A stretch of 64,000 nt of DNA from Tubulanus polymorphus (GCF_964204645.1 NC_134028.1:5308501-5372500); one strand, 5' to 3'; counted from the first letter of the stretch, positions 1-12,754 are shown. Translations and numbers: made by a program. The notes: generated by a model not told the origin, from the sequence alone.

Positions 1-2151
1 TGATCACTACGAGTTGTAAGATCAGTCGTAGATCCAGCATGGTCTAATAGTGCTTGATAGTTGACAAATCTCTTCATTCTAGTGCAGTTCATTCATTATC
101 TACATTCAGCCTGATGTAATTAACAAGTGACAGAAGAGTTCATACAGATTATGAACCATAGATCAGTCGGTATCAGTAGCTCTGCTCCGAGGATGGACAG
201 GGATAGAGTAAGCGGCAGGATAAGATATTAAGATTCATTAACTTCGTCGAACTCAGTGTAAATAACCTCCGTCAATCTATAACACCAGATTGAATGTGAT
301 TATTATCGAACATAATTTGATATTGATGGAAATTAATCATAAGTTCATCGCGTAGACTACTAGGTCGGGATGCGATCTCAATTGACAAAATACATTCATT
401 TCATAGTTCAACATTCCCCACCTCAATTTATCGTAAGCAGAATCTGATGATTATTGAATTAACAAATAATTTCTGATAACTCGCGATGCCCAATTTGGTC
501 CCGTATTCCGAAAGTGCAATCAAACTAATGAAAATAGCCGCGATCGAATAAGTGCTTTCATGCCTGTTTGGCCCAGCCAAAACCATCGAACCAGCCGTGT
601 GCCAAAATTTAGCGATGATCAAATAATTGCACGCGAATTGCAACTGGTTCCAAAAGTAACTCACTTCACTTAGCTGTAGCATTGTTTTAATATCGAGTGA
701 GCAGTTTGTTTGTGAACGCATCTCTAATCAGGCATGGGCCAAATTTGACTTGGTACCAATTTAACCTGGACCAATTCATCTCCGTGTGATCGCGATGCCA
801 TCAGGTTCAAATAGAACATTGCTACCAGAAGTCCGATTCTATTCACCGGTGAAAGTAACATGTCGAATTGGTTAAGACTATTATTCGTACGTCGCGTAGT
901 AATTCAAAATTATCATCTACGTATTAACTCTGGCAGCTTCGTAATTTCCCATAAAACACGGTTAATTTGTCGGTTACAAAGTGTCGAACGAACGCAACCA
1001 GTTGATTCGCGCGCGGCGTGCTCGCTCGAACGGAAAACCGGCGACTAATGAAAAAATGAATACCACGCTTCACCGGACGCCGACCGATTAACGGCTTATT
1101 ACCGCTAACCCTTAAACACATGCGACGACCGCCGAGAGAACTGCTCCGTACGAGTTCTAACGCTATTGTCTCGCATCGATTATACCTCGTGAAATATTGC
1201 TTATGATGTGTTGTTAGTCGACGTACCGACGATTTAAAACGGAACCGTAGTGAAATCAAGCGTGGGGCGGTACGACGGGCAGTAGAGGGCGCCACGGTTT
1301 AAACGTTCGATCAAGATGTACCGAATGCACCTCATAATTCTTTGGGCAAGGCTGCGAAAATCGTATTCATGTACATTATTACTAGTGTACCAGGGCTGGA
1401 TCCCAGATTTTCAAAAAAGGGTTATGCTCTGCTGGTCATTCAGCTGAGCTGAACTTACCACGCCAAACTATGAGCATGAAACCACGTACAGAGGGGAAGG
1501 GGTGCTCCAGGGGGTCATCCCCAGAAAAGTTTGAACAATAAACAGTCTGGCGTTCATGCATTTTGGACATTGCTATTGATATTCCGCCCCATCACTGCCC
1601 TGGAATTACATAAAGGGAAGGCAGGGGGAGCTCAGCACCTAAAACATGGCCTATAGATCGGCGCCTGTGTACAGTAAACAATGTCCGGATCAGACAGAAG
1701 TCCGGATATAACTGGGCGAGATTCACTGAAATCAGATATAAATCAGACTACACAGTCATTCATACCTTAGAATAGTAAGTGACTTACTACAGTACAAATG
1801 ACCGTCGTTGTGTGAAGATGCAAATATCTGGGGTAAAACTGAAACTTTACCCGCGGACTCACGACAATGCTTTATCGCCGCAACGGGCTGTGATAAGATT
1901 GCGTCGACCCGAGCGTTGATATTGATAGGTCAAGACAAGACTACTCGAGGTTTGACATCGAGTGGACTACATGATAAATAACACTTCTTATCCGGCGGTC
2001 CTTCAATGACTGCCGTACATGACTCAACCGTATGCGATACTTTTTAACCCTGTCAAAGGTGTAAAATAATCCGTCACACTTTATCATTGAAGCCGATTTT
2101 CAGGACTGCCAATAAAGATTCAACCCGTATAATCAAAACTGTGGACAGTTA
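1..2151. other. Left-end gene-free region
   Basis: Contains a 253-bp-family MITE (536-799) and a CpG-rich block (about 850-1310) open in several frames. A stretch around 1390-1660 with runs such as GGGGGTCATCCCC looks like an old transposon remnant. No exon of the minus-strand SDR42E-like gene recognised. Confidence 0.5.
536..799. mobile_element. Copy of the 253-bp MITE family (inverted relative to 45808)
   Basis: Starts GCCGCGATCG and ends GTGTGATCGCGATGCC. Its centre (GAATTGCAACTGGTTCC, CACTTCACTTAGC) matches the reverse complement of the copy at 45808. Confidence 0.6.
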
Positions 2152-2155
2152 TTAA

Positions 2156-2584
2156 CCCTTTCAGTGCATCTACACCGCTGTACGGTGTATGAATTGACGG
2201 GCTTAGCCAGTACACCCCACTGTACTGCATTGATGATATCAGTAATTTGTTGTCTTCTACTTTGAAAGATGGCAGCACCTGTCAAACATAGTGAAATATT
2301 AGTAACTAACAACACACCGCACCGTGGTGTAGATGCATTACAGCATTATGATGTTATCAGTAATTAGTTGTCATCTACTTATCAGTAATCAGTAATCAGT
2401 TGTCATCTACTTTGAAAGATGACAGCACCTGTCAAACAGTGAAATATTAGTAACTAACAACACACCGCACCGTGGTGTACATGCATTACAGCATTATGTC
2501 TGTAAAACACACTGGGGTAGAATTTCTAAAATTTTCAAATTATCACCAGCACTTTAGGGTATCAATTAGTCAGCACTTAAAGGG
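2156..2584. mobile_element. piggyBac-like non-autonomous element (MITE), TTAA-flanked
   Basis: The ends CCCTTTCAGTGC and GCACTTAAAGGG form an inverted repeat with one mismatch over 12 bp. TTAA lies exactly on both sides (2152-2155 and 2585-2588), the target duplication of piggyBac transposons. There is no transposase ORF. An internal segment is tandemly duplicated (about 2239-2352 and 2388-2499). Confidence 0.7.
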
Positions 2585-2588
2585 TTAA

Positions 2589-5500
2589 AGGTTCATTCCT
2601 TTGAATCAGTCATAGGTAAGTTCCTGAAACATTACCCTCACAATTTTAAGATTCAAGCAAACCTCTCAGCCAAAGAATTATGTACAACTGTTAGGAAAAT
2701 CGTAAAACGAATATTTCGATCTTCGGGGAAAAGCTGAATTAGTGATGACGAATGGAATCGATCGCGAAAATTCATCGGTCATCAACAGGTCTGCGATTTG
2801 ATAAAACCGGCGACGATTTCATCGAAAAACTCGCCTGAAGCACGAGAAAGTCTCAAGGTGCACGCGTCGTCGGAGTTATCAAGTTGATACCTATCGATCG
2901 ACGGATTCCGTAAGACGCTGCAGAAAACCCGGCGCGTATTATAAGAAACTCGCGGGAATATGGAATCAGTTTCAAATCTTTATTAGATACAAATGAGCCG
3001 GTATAATGAACCGAGGGGATTTTTATGACGAATTCAGCCCCGCGCGAGGTATCAAAAGCTAACGTCAATATCCGATGCTGCCGATAGATTTAAACCGATC
3101 AAAGACCGGTGCGTATGTGTGAGTCAACACGTGCCTTTTGTCGCCGCCGATGACTCACGAGTCCGACCGCGAAGCGCGCGCTCTCTCACGCTCTTTCATC
3201 GCATTGTCCAGTTCGTCGGGAATTAACGCGACAGTAATTAGTACGGGGCCCTAGCTGAAAAACGCGAAAAGATTATCCGCTGAATGTGTACGCAGAAAAA
3301 AATTGAGATATTATCTGGAAACGTTGGATCAGATTAAAGGATTTGGCGATATAAAAGAAGCTCGGCTAATTACGATGGAAAAGATGTACACAGTTTTATA
3401 GTTGAGAAGCTGAATACCTTTCAAACGCTTCAAAGCCGTGAAGACAAGTTACAAAACTTGCGACAAAACCGTAGCACTTTGTGCGCTGCACCATTCACAG
3501 GTAAAGAGCTATATCGAGCTTACGGAGAAGTGAACTTTAAAACGCCAAACTTAAACGAACGAAAGGAACGGCTCTTTTTTCGTGCCAAATTCGAAGAAAA
3601 TGGTAACCTCGCAAAGCCTTAAACGAGGAAAATTCCACGTAAAAGTCAGCGAAAACTAAAATGGTTCGAACCGGTCGGCGATGGATGAAGAAGTCTACTA
3701 ACTGTCTAGTCTACGTAGGCGCCTTACCTTTTAGAACGTTTTCAGTGCCATTGATGTTCACATCTTCAATTAGTTTGCTATTCAGCTGAAACGAAAGCGA
3801 TACAACGATAATTACTTTACAACTCTACAAGAGAGAGAGAGAGAGAGAGAAAGAGAGACACACATCGTTAAAACACACTTCGCGCTCCATTGAAAAACTT
3901 CATTTCACTCGACGCTCGAGAAAAAATCTTTATTCGACTTTCAAATGCATCGATGAAATCGTGAAACAATTTTCATCGCAAACAATATCAATTATTGTAT
4001 TTCAACTACAGTAGGATGAGGAGTCACTTCGTCAACTTTGTTCGCTCGAGGCCCGGCCTTTATATCGGGTTCGTCCTAAGAATTAAACGTCTTAAAAGTA
4101 ATCGATAGCAACAGCAACTTAAGTCTAAAAGTCTGTTATCGCGACTGCACCCAGGAGGAAAAAATCACGCAGTTTAAATGCGACTTATAGCGACTGCACC
4201 CTTTTACAGATGGTTCAATAAGTTTTTGTATGTGTCGCGGGTACTGGAAACTTTTTCCTCGCTTTAAAAACGCTTGTTCATATTTGGTTTATATTGATAA
4301 ACGCGCCAATAACAATTCCACTGCAGCATCCGTCGTCGTCAATAAACATCACAGGTCTGAGATTCTGCGCTGCATCAGCAGCAGCAGCGGCAATAGCCAG
4401 CGACATCAGATAGACAAGATGAGAGTAGTTATATTGGATGGATGGATGCTGTAATTGCGAGAGTAAGCGCTATTTCTCGGCGATTTATGAGCTGTAGGGT
4501 TCTGTTGATGGTTTGACCGCTCGGCGCGAGGAGCTCGCATGACTGATTGAAGGGAGAGCAACAGGTCTCTAGTGATCAGCTGTCTTTCAGTTATTGCATT
4601 GTGTCACGCCACCCCGCAACAAGCGAAAATAGTTACCATCGGGGAATTAGGGGAAAAAAACACAAAATATTCCTGAGTTACGATTGATATGAATTCGTCT
4701 TGTGTACTATCATTTTTTTATAAACATATCCATTACATGAAACATTGCCTTCAATACAGTTACATTGGAAAAAGCAAGTTACATATATCTTGGAGTAATC
4801 AGACTGATTACTCCAAGCATATATGTAGTACTCAAGGGGCATGAAGCTGATAGGGTGGACTAATTGAAAATTAATTCAATAAGGGATGAAATGAAATGGA
4901 CGATCAGATGAGTAAACAGTTATACATTTTTCCGAGGAATCGAGCATAATTTAATTCATATTTTTTCTAATGTTAGATCTTCCTACAGTAGGTTCGGAGG
5001 TAAAAGCACTCTTTTTAGACTCATAAACTGCTCCCCCCTCCCAATTATCAAGCATCGTTTCAAAAATGGTTTTTAAAGTATTTTCTTTCCGCTTTGCCAG
5101 TCAGTATTGAATTAATGTTTGATATCACGCTATACGAGTTTCTCTCCAGAAAACGTAACTCGTACATACTTGATACATTTCATATCATACATCATTTCTA
5201 AGGTATCTTTTCCCGAAAGAACGGTTAACACAGATATGAGGACGAATTACTGTTGAATATATCTTTTTTTTCTGACGCGCGTTCAAGAAACCCGTCAAGT
5301 TTGTTTTTCTTGCCGACAATGACTATCCCATCTTCGATATGAAAGACAAAGACGCGGCCATTTTCTCATTTCCTATTCTAATTACGGGTATTGTTTTAGC
5401 GACGGCTGGTGTGCTCTAGCGCTCGGTTCATATAAACAGCCGAGCTCCACTGTTGCTGCACGTACCATCGAGTTTACTGTCAAATCTATCACACCACCCC

Positions 5501-5884
5501 CGTACCATAAAAAAACTAGCCGACCAGTGATGAATTGTCATTTTTCATGCGAATGTCTCATGCAATTTATAGCTCGTATGAATAAATGACTTTTTCTTTT
5601 TGGGAAAAAATATTGCATGCTGGAAATAAACTGGCTAATTCTCTATTTTCTGCTGTGGTTGTGGCGTTTCCACGCTAGTTTGACCTATCAAAGTTCCCCA
5701 GTTTGCTAAGACCTGTTTTGACTATTTCGCTTGATAATAGAATTAAGCGACAGCAATAAAACTTGATTTAAGTACGTTTGTATTCGAAATACGGACAATA
5801 ACTGAAAAACAATATTCTAGAGCTTTTGTCGGGAAGTTATATCTGATTGTTTGTGACAGCACGGCATTCAATCACACATCAGCA
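2589..5884. other. Gene-free region
   Basis: Holds a CpG-rich patch (3050-3260), a (GA)n run (3832-3850), a CAGCAGCAG stretch (4376-4390) and a perfect-stem palindrome (4780-4827). Otherwise nothing recognised. Confidence 0.5.
4780..4827. repeat. Near-perfect palindrome (cruciform-prone)
   Basis: TACATATAT-CTTGGAGTAATCAG faces its inverse with essentially no loop, giving arms of about 23 bp. Confidence 0.7.
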
Positions 5885-6560
5885 TCAAGTAGAGACGAGA
5901 TAGAAGAGCGATAGTAGAGATAGGAAAAAAGAGATATAGGAGATAAGGGAATTAGTGGAGATAGGGGGAGATAATGGAGATAGGGGAGGTAGTGGAGATA
6001 GAGGAATAAAGTAGAGATAGAGGAAGAAAGTAGTGATAGGGGAGAAGAGAGATAGTGGAGATAGGGGCAAAAAGTGGAGATAGAGGGAAGTGGAGATAGG
6101 GGGGAGTGGAGATAGGAAAAGAAAGTAGAGATAGGGGGAGAAGAGAGATAATGGAATTAAGGGAAGAAAGTGGAGATAAGGATAAAGAATGGAGATAGGG
6201 AAAAGAGAGATAATGGAATTAAGGGAAGAAAGTGGAGATAAGGATAAAGAGTGGAGATAGGGGAGCAGAGAGATAATGGAATTAAGGGAAGAAAGTGGAG
6301 ATAAGGATAAAGAATGGAGATAGGGGAGCAGAGAGATAATGGAATTAAGGGAAGAAAGTGGAGATAAGGATAAAGAATGGAGATAGGGGAGCAGAGAGAT
6401 AATGGAATTAAGGGAAGAAAGTGGAGATAAGGATAAAGAGTGGAGAAAGGGGGAAGAGAAATAGAGAGTATGAAAGGAAGATGAAGGAGCTACAGGAGAA
6501 TGATAAGAGAGGAAGAGGTCAGAAGGATTGAAAGGGTAAAGGGGAGTAGGGAGTGAAGAG
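5885..6560. repeat. Polypurine minisatellite with a 63-bp higher-order unit
   Basis: Almost pure A/G on the plus strand (GGAGATAGGG motifs). From 6143 to about 6450 it has nearly five 63-bp units, with GAGAGATAATGGAATTAAG at 6143, 6205, 6268, 6331 and 6394. Because 63 is a multiple of three, the minus strand keeps a 296-codon ORF of Ser/Leu/Pro repeats, which I regard as an artefact. Confidence 0.75.
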
Positions 6561-7150
6561 AGGGAGCAGAGTGAGCGCGGAGACGCAACAGGCAATTGAC
6601 GACTGCGACGATCGTTTATTTTCGACCGACCGATCGGCAATTCTTGCGCCATTGTCAGAAATAAATCACTCAGTAATTGACTGACTGTTGTTATAAGAAA
6701 ATAGCTCTTTTCCCTCGGAGAATCGTTGAGATATACTCTTATATATAGATGCATACATCTAGACTGAATGGTCATAAATTGCTTACAATTTGCGCTCGAT
6801 TTACTTCAACGAGAAATGAATGAAATTGTAGCCAGTATTTCGCATGAAGGATCTGAGAAGATTAACGAAAACAAAAAATGAATGGCCCATTCGAGCATTT
6901 GTCTTAAAAATGAAAAGAATGAGAAGCGTTATTTGATATCGAATCACTGGCTTTCAAATATGAATGATTACGACATTTCTGAGCCACATAGATTCAGACG
7001 CAATAAAGAAATAACTCCTCGATTGAGAAAATGAGATTCCACGCGATTAGAAAACATGACTAGACGACCAGAAATCATAAGATGTTTTTTATTATAATAA
7101 ACTTTGTGTAAGTAAAGAAATGAAAAAAACATAAGACTAATAGCCGACCA

Positions 7151-7290
7151 AGGGGCTGGTTCCATAGTTGTTGGTTAAACTTAGGCTAAGACCAACTTTG
7201 TTCTATGGTCAATCGAATAACTCAAGATCGGTCCGAAGATTTAAGACTACTTTTGGACTTAAGTCTTAACTATAGATTGAACCGGCCCCT
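7151..7290. mobile_element. 140-bp palindromic MITE (AGGGGCYGGTT ends)
   Basis: Starts AGGGGCTGGTT and ends AACCGGCCCCT as an inverse copy, with TAAGACC/GGTCTTA-type arms inside. Related elements lie at 23720-23861 and 46937-47072, with degenerate ones at 7346-7525 and 18765-19055. Confidence 0.6.
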
Positions 7291-7345
7291 GAAGTGCATT
7301 CATTCCCATGAGACCAAAGGTGTAGGCCAACAGTGAAATGGTTAG

Positions 7346-7525
7346 ACTGATACTGGACCAAGGGGCATAATCCATAGTCATTGGCTAAACCATGGACTCA
7401 TGAAGTCATTATACTGAGAGTCCATGGTTAAACTTAAGACCAAGTTAAGACTTTGCTCTATAGATTGGTCTCAAGATTTAAGACTACTTTGGACAAGTCA
7501 TGTCTATAACACTGGTCGCACATTC
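7346..7525. mobile_element. Degenerate sister of the MITE at 7151
   Basis: Flanks on both sides (GGACCAAGGGGC at left, CATGAGGTCAAAGGC at right) resemble those of 7151-7290. The pair therefore probably arose by tandem duplication of a roughly 210-bp segment, not by two insertions. Confidence 0.45.
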
Positions 7526-9156
7526 TCATGAGGTCAAAGGCATCGAAAACCATTTTTGACAAATTCATAGCCGAATGACAAAATTATTCACATTTTGGAC
7601 TCAACCACGCCACAAAACCGGAACATGAATTTCATCACATCTCTGATACATCTATCTCAGCTGTGAACGACTGCGTATTAGTCTTATGAGTCCATATCTC
7701 AGCGATGATGTTTTATTACGCGGCGGCGTTAGTCGAATGCGGCCGATGCATAATCCGTGCAATATCATGTGTAAAACGTTCAAGAGGTCGCCAAACACGT
7801 CGTAATTTCTCGTTACCTATATTTTACATTCACTACACGACGGAACGCCGTGTCACCGAGAACCCGTAGAACCGTAAAGACGATTCGTAGCGGTAAGACT
7901 CGAGCAAAACTTAGCACTTTTCAGCACTTTTCGTGCGCTAAAAGTAGGACTTTTTTCCTGTTAATTGCGCTCGTGATAGATATTGTAACCGCTCATCATG
8001 ATTTGTCAAAACATAAATGATAACCTTTTGACAAATCATTTACGTCATTCATGCACTGGGACGAGTTAATTGCCCGGAAGTGATGTGTGCCTGGATTTTC
8101 GTTATTTGATCAACACTCGGTATCACAATTACGAATGCTATGACAAAAAATCCTTCAGCTGACTTGTTTAAGTCAAAAAGTCAGATTTTTTAGCATTTAG
8201 CATATTCTTGTACGAAGTGAAAAAAGTTTTCTAAAAAGTAGCATGTACGTGGTAGACTTGCTACACAGTAGTGGATGCAGGGGGTGTCCGGACGCCGTCC
8301 TAAAATGTTGAGGTCCCTTAAATTCCATCCACTAGCATTCCGGACTGAATACTTTCTGAAGAAAGATCAAAATCAATATTGAACTACTGAAGATAATGCC
8401 CATATTTTCTTGTGGCAATTAGCCATTCTAGCAATTCTAGAAGATTTAAAAAATCTGTGTGTGTAAAAGAGCAAATCGCGTCGAGGTTTAGAGAAAGGCC
8501 CTAAATTTCTTAAGTGGGCACCCCCTTCCCTTTGACCCCATATCTGCCGCCCCTATTACAAACTATGGCAAATTCGAATTGCAGCGTTCAACAGGTCGTG
8601 CATGTACGGTGTACGATCGTAAAACCCCCTCCCCTCCCCCCGGTGTATACATCTCTCCTACGTTATTTACTGCAGAACTCATAACGCAATCAACGAATTG
8701 ATTCGCCGGCTGCATCGGCATCACGCGGGCGCATAATGATAAATTACCTAATCGCGGGCTCTTTGACTCGACTAACGTTTCTCTCTCGGATAAACGTCGA
8801 CGCTTCGTCCGTCCGTCCGTCTGGCCGCTCGCTTCGTCGTGCAAACAACGATGACAGCAGTGCGACGTTTTCATCTTTATTTAAGTTCATCGAGTTCTAC
8901 TACGCGTGTACTATACGAGAAAAATCGAGCTCGCTCGGCACGGTTTTAATATCCACGACTCTTCAGTCCGACGATCTCGTTCGTCGTGTTTGGCAACTCG
9001 TTGTGTAACCCTTTTACAGCACTTATGCCGCATGAATGCATGAATGTTGCGGCGTGTTTTTCATGGCGGATAATTGATGGTAATAAAGTAAATCAACGAG
9101 ATAAAAAAAGAAAACATCGATATGATTAATTCACACCACATACGCCCTTGCAAATA

Positions 9157-9475
9157 CGCGCTAGACCTGTCACGAGGAATACAGGCTTGAGTGTCACTAG
9201 AAATACACGCTAGACCTGTCAGTAAAAATACAGGGTAGACCTGTCACTAGAAATACAGGCTACAACTGTCACTAAAAATACAGGCTAGATCTGTCACTAG
9301 AAATACAGGCTACAACTGTCACTAGAAATACAGACTAGACCTGTCAATAGAAATACAGGCTAGATCTGTCACTAGAAATATAGGCTACGCTTTCATTAGA
9401 AATACAGGCTAGACCTGTTAATAGAAATACAGGCTAGACCTGTTAATAGAAATACAGGCTAGACCTCTTATTAGA
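9157..9475. repeat. 25-bp minisatellite, about 12 units
   Basis: Units resemble GGCTAGACCTGTCACTAGAA followed by ATACA, with substitutions between units. There are no unique spacers, so it is not a CRISPR array. Confidence 0.8.
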
Positions 9476-9479
9476 AATA

Positions 9480-12400
9480 TTACTGGAAATATTTCTTGAA
9501 CAGAGAACTGCGACCTGAACTCTCTGCTTCAACTAGCAAATCACTTGATGCCCTCATGTTTTGATACACGCTCAAGGTTGCCTCCTCGAATACCAGTGAT
9601 AAGTCGAGATAAGCACGTGACATCGAGGGCTTATCTTATCCATCCTTCGGAACCCTTCATCGCGAAGACAATAACAAGCACACCAGAGTTCGTCGTTCGG
9701 GTGCCCGGTTCCTAAAACAATAACCGAACCGCTCGCAGCCAATTACCGGAATTAAGTGGGCAATAAAACTTTGCTCGCAACTTTATCTATTCGATCGATC
9801 GCGCATTTTATACATACATAAATAGATCGGCGAGGATGGAGAGAGAACTCCGTCGGAACCCCTGTTCGTTCGGCGATCGATGCCGTTTCAGCGCTGTTGA
9901 TCTTCCGGTTGTCAAGCCGTGAATCTGCAATCATCCCGAGCGGGCCGCGCGAAGAAGCAACAAGTCCGTCTCGGCGGGATTCCCGCGAAACAACGCCGGG
10001 TTATTTGTCATCTATAATTAGCGAACGACTGACAGAACGAACGTTCAATTAATTGCGTTCGTGGCATTAGTTCACCGAAGAACGGACGCATTTGTTATCG
10101 AGTCGTCGAATTCACATGCCAGTTGTGTAACGATTCATACGCGTTTAACTCCCCCATTTAAACCCGCGTTCGACGTGTGCGCCCGCGCGCCAATTCCCGA
10201 CGCGACACTTTTTCAGTCCGAAATTGACCGAAATGACGTTTTGAAAGAAGACGCGATAAACTTTGTAAAGCGCGAGCGAAAACTTGATTCAATTGGATTT
10301 ATTTTCGACTTGATCGATTTGTTTTTCGATAAATTTTGATGAATTAACTTCTATCTAAAAAGCGCTCGGAATACTACAACCAATTCACAAATCAAAACTC
10401 GAGATAAGACCTATATCGACTCCTTTAATTCTTACCCAGCGAGCTTTGTTTTTGCAGTCAAGTATATCAAAACTAGGGCAAAAAAGCTTAAATGTCAAAT
10501 TTGTGGTTAAATTGCTATTGGCTACATTATATTTTCAATGTCGACAACAATTTAACATTGTGTATGCATTTCATAATTTCTGTGGTAACTTACGTATTCC
10601 TGAAGATGACTGTGTATTAGGAAACAGCTGAAATAATACTAGCTCAAGGAAATCTTTCAGACTTGTTTTCATGTGGGATATTGTTCCAACATGAACAGAA
10701 GGTTTCATCAAGATTATCAAACTGAACCAGCTTTAGCTTTAACTTATTTGTGAAACTGGGCCCCGTCTTAATTCTATAAAAAATTTCAACGACCATCTAG
10801 TTCAATACATCAGAAACTACATGCCATATTTTCATGGTTTTAATCGCACTCTTAATTAACAACTAGTGAATCTAAATTAAATTCTGGTCTTACGTAATTT
10901 AAAACTAAAATCCTATAAAATCAATGAATCGTTGCGTTATTGCAGTAGACAGACGACTCCCCTTCAAATCCATTCTCATTCCATCTATCTATTAATTTCT
11001 CATTAAGTTTTGCTGGTTCTTTTCTCTGAGTGCTGAGATCCCTATGGGACACAGCAGCCTCAATCGGCTTTCTAAGCATCCAACCATATACATATAACCA
11101 TAAAACGTATTATCTTGCCATCAATAAATTCTCAAGTTCAAATAAGTATTAGAAGAAAACAACGTCTTAAAGGAAACAGCTACCAACAAGTGGTTAATGT
11201 TTACCGCCTCAAACTGACCGAGACTTCTCTAAACGAGACAATGCCTAATTCAATTTCGACGCATTAGCGCAAAAAACACACATAGCCGCGTTAATGGGAA
11301 ATGGTCGCCGAGTCGAGGGAATTCACCTGGCATGCGATCGCCACCATTTATCTAGTTACGCCAGTTAGACGAGCGCGAGCAAATGGCTTGTCCAATTTAC
11401 GCGTAAAGTAGCTAAATTCGATGATACCGTTGCCGAGACAAGGTGCGCAATAGGTCACGGATAATGAAGACACAACGCGCAGGAATTCCCGAGACGACGT
11501 ATCGCTAACTTTCTATATAATACCGAATAACACCCAGTCGCCAGTCGTTCTTACGGACAGACGTGATACATACTTTTTTTCAGCAATCTGCTGCGAACGG
11601 TTCTACAGTTATCAGTCGACATTTGACATTAGAGTTTAACGTCAGTTGATGAGCAAAATTCACAGTTGATAATGAACAATTTATTCCGACAGTTTACAAA
11701 GTTTTACCTGAATTTCATCATCAGTAAAACGAAAATAACATAATAACAAAAATTTATAGTCTCAAAATTCAAGTCTTTATGAATTTTTTATAATAATCAT
11801 ATACGGTAATTTGAAAGCAAAGATGTTATTAAGGTTGGGTTAAAGACAGGAACTAAGAGACAATCGCTTAGATACAGGTAATACAAATTGTTATATTTTG
11901 ATATGATAAAGTGTTACATAATCAACTGTGGTTGTTTTTTCAACTCTGAAACATTGAGATCAGTCTACGAGTTGAGAGTCTAATGATTGGAAATCAACTC
12001 AATGCTGAGTTAAATTTATGGTAACTGGGGGCAGCAATTGTGATTGATTAACGACAATTGTTTTTTCAATTTTCTCGTTGTTAGGATGCATTTGAATTCA
12101 GATGATAACTGGCAACCGTCTCAACATTGTTTATGGTAAGTTCATTGTCATTCAGATATATACTCCTGCATATATGTTATAAATGTATTGATAAAAGAGA
12201 TAATATAATTTGAAATTGAGAATGAAATTGTGAGTCATCAGGTTTGTATAACGAAACATCGGCTCATCAAAAATTCATTTTCTTAAAAAAATTCAATTTT
12301 TTTATGAATGTTGGTAATGCTTATTACAGCCTTTAACAGGTTTGTAGTCAAACAAGAAAATATCATGGCACATAATATTCAAAATCGTTATTGGTTTAAC

Positions 12401-12658
12401 GTATTATTTATCAATAAATTATTTCTATCATCAAATCAATTGTTCGTTAAAATTGCTTGATCAAGATTTCTTTATTCAATCATGGTCTCTATAACGAACT
12501 CGTTTTTTAGAGTCCATGATTTAAAGCGGGGCTTGCTATCAGGATATGACTGCAGTTGAGGCAATCATTTGTCTTGGTGGTGCTGGAAGATATTTAGGGA
12601 CACACAGCTGAACTGCAGTCAAATCCACTTCAGAAGTATTCAGTTAATAGCTCCTTAC
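9480..12658. other. Region downstream of SDR42E exon 2 (intron or intergenic)
   Basis: CpG-rich from about 9640 to 10330 with spurious ORFs, then AT-rich. It includes a hammerhead-like element (10592-10712) and the right end of a palindromic MITE near 10735-10765. A minus-strand AATAAA sits at 12471-12476 but cannot be tied to a transcript. I looked here for SDR42E exon 3 and found none. Confidence 0.5.
10592..10712 (+). repeat. Diverged hammerhead-like element fragment
   Basis: Plus strand 10600-10633 reads CTGAAGA, stem CTGT/ACAG, then GAAA. The following ATACTAGCTCAAGGAAA and TGTGGGAT match the reverse complement of 39832-39905. Confidence 0.4.
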
Positions 12659-12754
12659 TTGTTCACGTCCAGACATTCCATAAGAGGCCAAATGATAGAC
12701 GCAATCTGCGTTTTCCAGAACAGCTTCGACACTAGAACTGTCTCGGACATCTCC
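12659..12754 (-). CDS. SDR42E-family dehydrogenase, second coding exon (residues 62-93)
   Basis: The minus-strand acceptor TTTCTTTCAG is followed by GDVRDSSSVEAVLENADCVY and then HLASYGMSGREQ, with donor CAA|GTAAGG. The motif H-x-ASYGMSGREQ is a hallmark I recognise from SDR42E1/E2, where the human protein has HIASYGMSGREQ. A 260-bp intron (12755-13014) separates it from exon 1 and the frame joins K|GD. The catalytic YxxxK and the rest of the roughly 390-residue protein should follow on the minus strand, but I found no such exon between 1 and 12658. Read-through past the donor stops after four codons. Either the gene continues beyond the left edge or this is a truncated copy. Confidence 0.75.

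Larger units (their letters stand above)
6561..9150. other. Gene-free region with MITE copies and a CpG-rich block
   Basis: Contains the palindromic MITE at 7151-7290 and its duplicated neighbour to about 7550, a repeat-like stretch with GGGGTGTCCGGACGCC (8277-8550), and a CpG-rich block (8690-9010) that gives overlapping ORFs on both strands. No gene supported. Confidence 0.5.

Noticed and set aside
428-721. 97-codon minus-strand ORF, and the similar one at 45842-46030
   Set aside because: Both lie in copies of the 253-bp MITE family, a non-coding repeat.
5885-6775. 296-codon minus-strand ORF rich in Ser, Leu and Pro
   Set aside because: It is the translation of a polypurine minisatellite with 63-bp units; repeats whose length is a multiple of three keep frames open by chance.
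9157-9475. Regularly spaced repeat suggesting CRISPR
   Set aside because: Units are contiguous and degenerate with no unique spacers; the genome is eukaryotic.
12084-12134. Possible plus-strand mini-exon beginning ATGCATTTGAATTCAG with donor GTAAGTTC
   Set aside because: It has an acceptor-like and a donor-like edge, but no recognisable peptide and no frame partner; likely chance.
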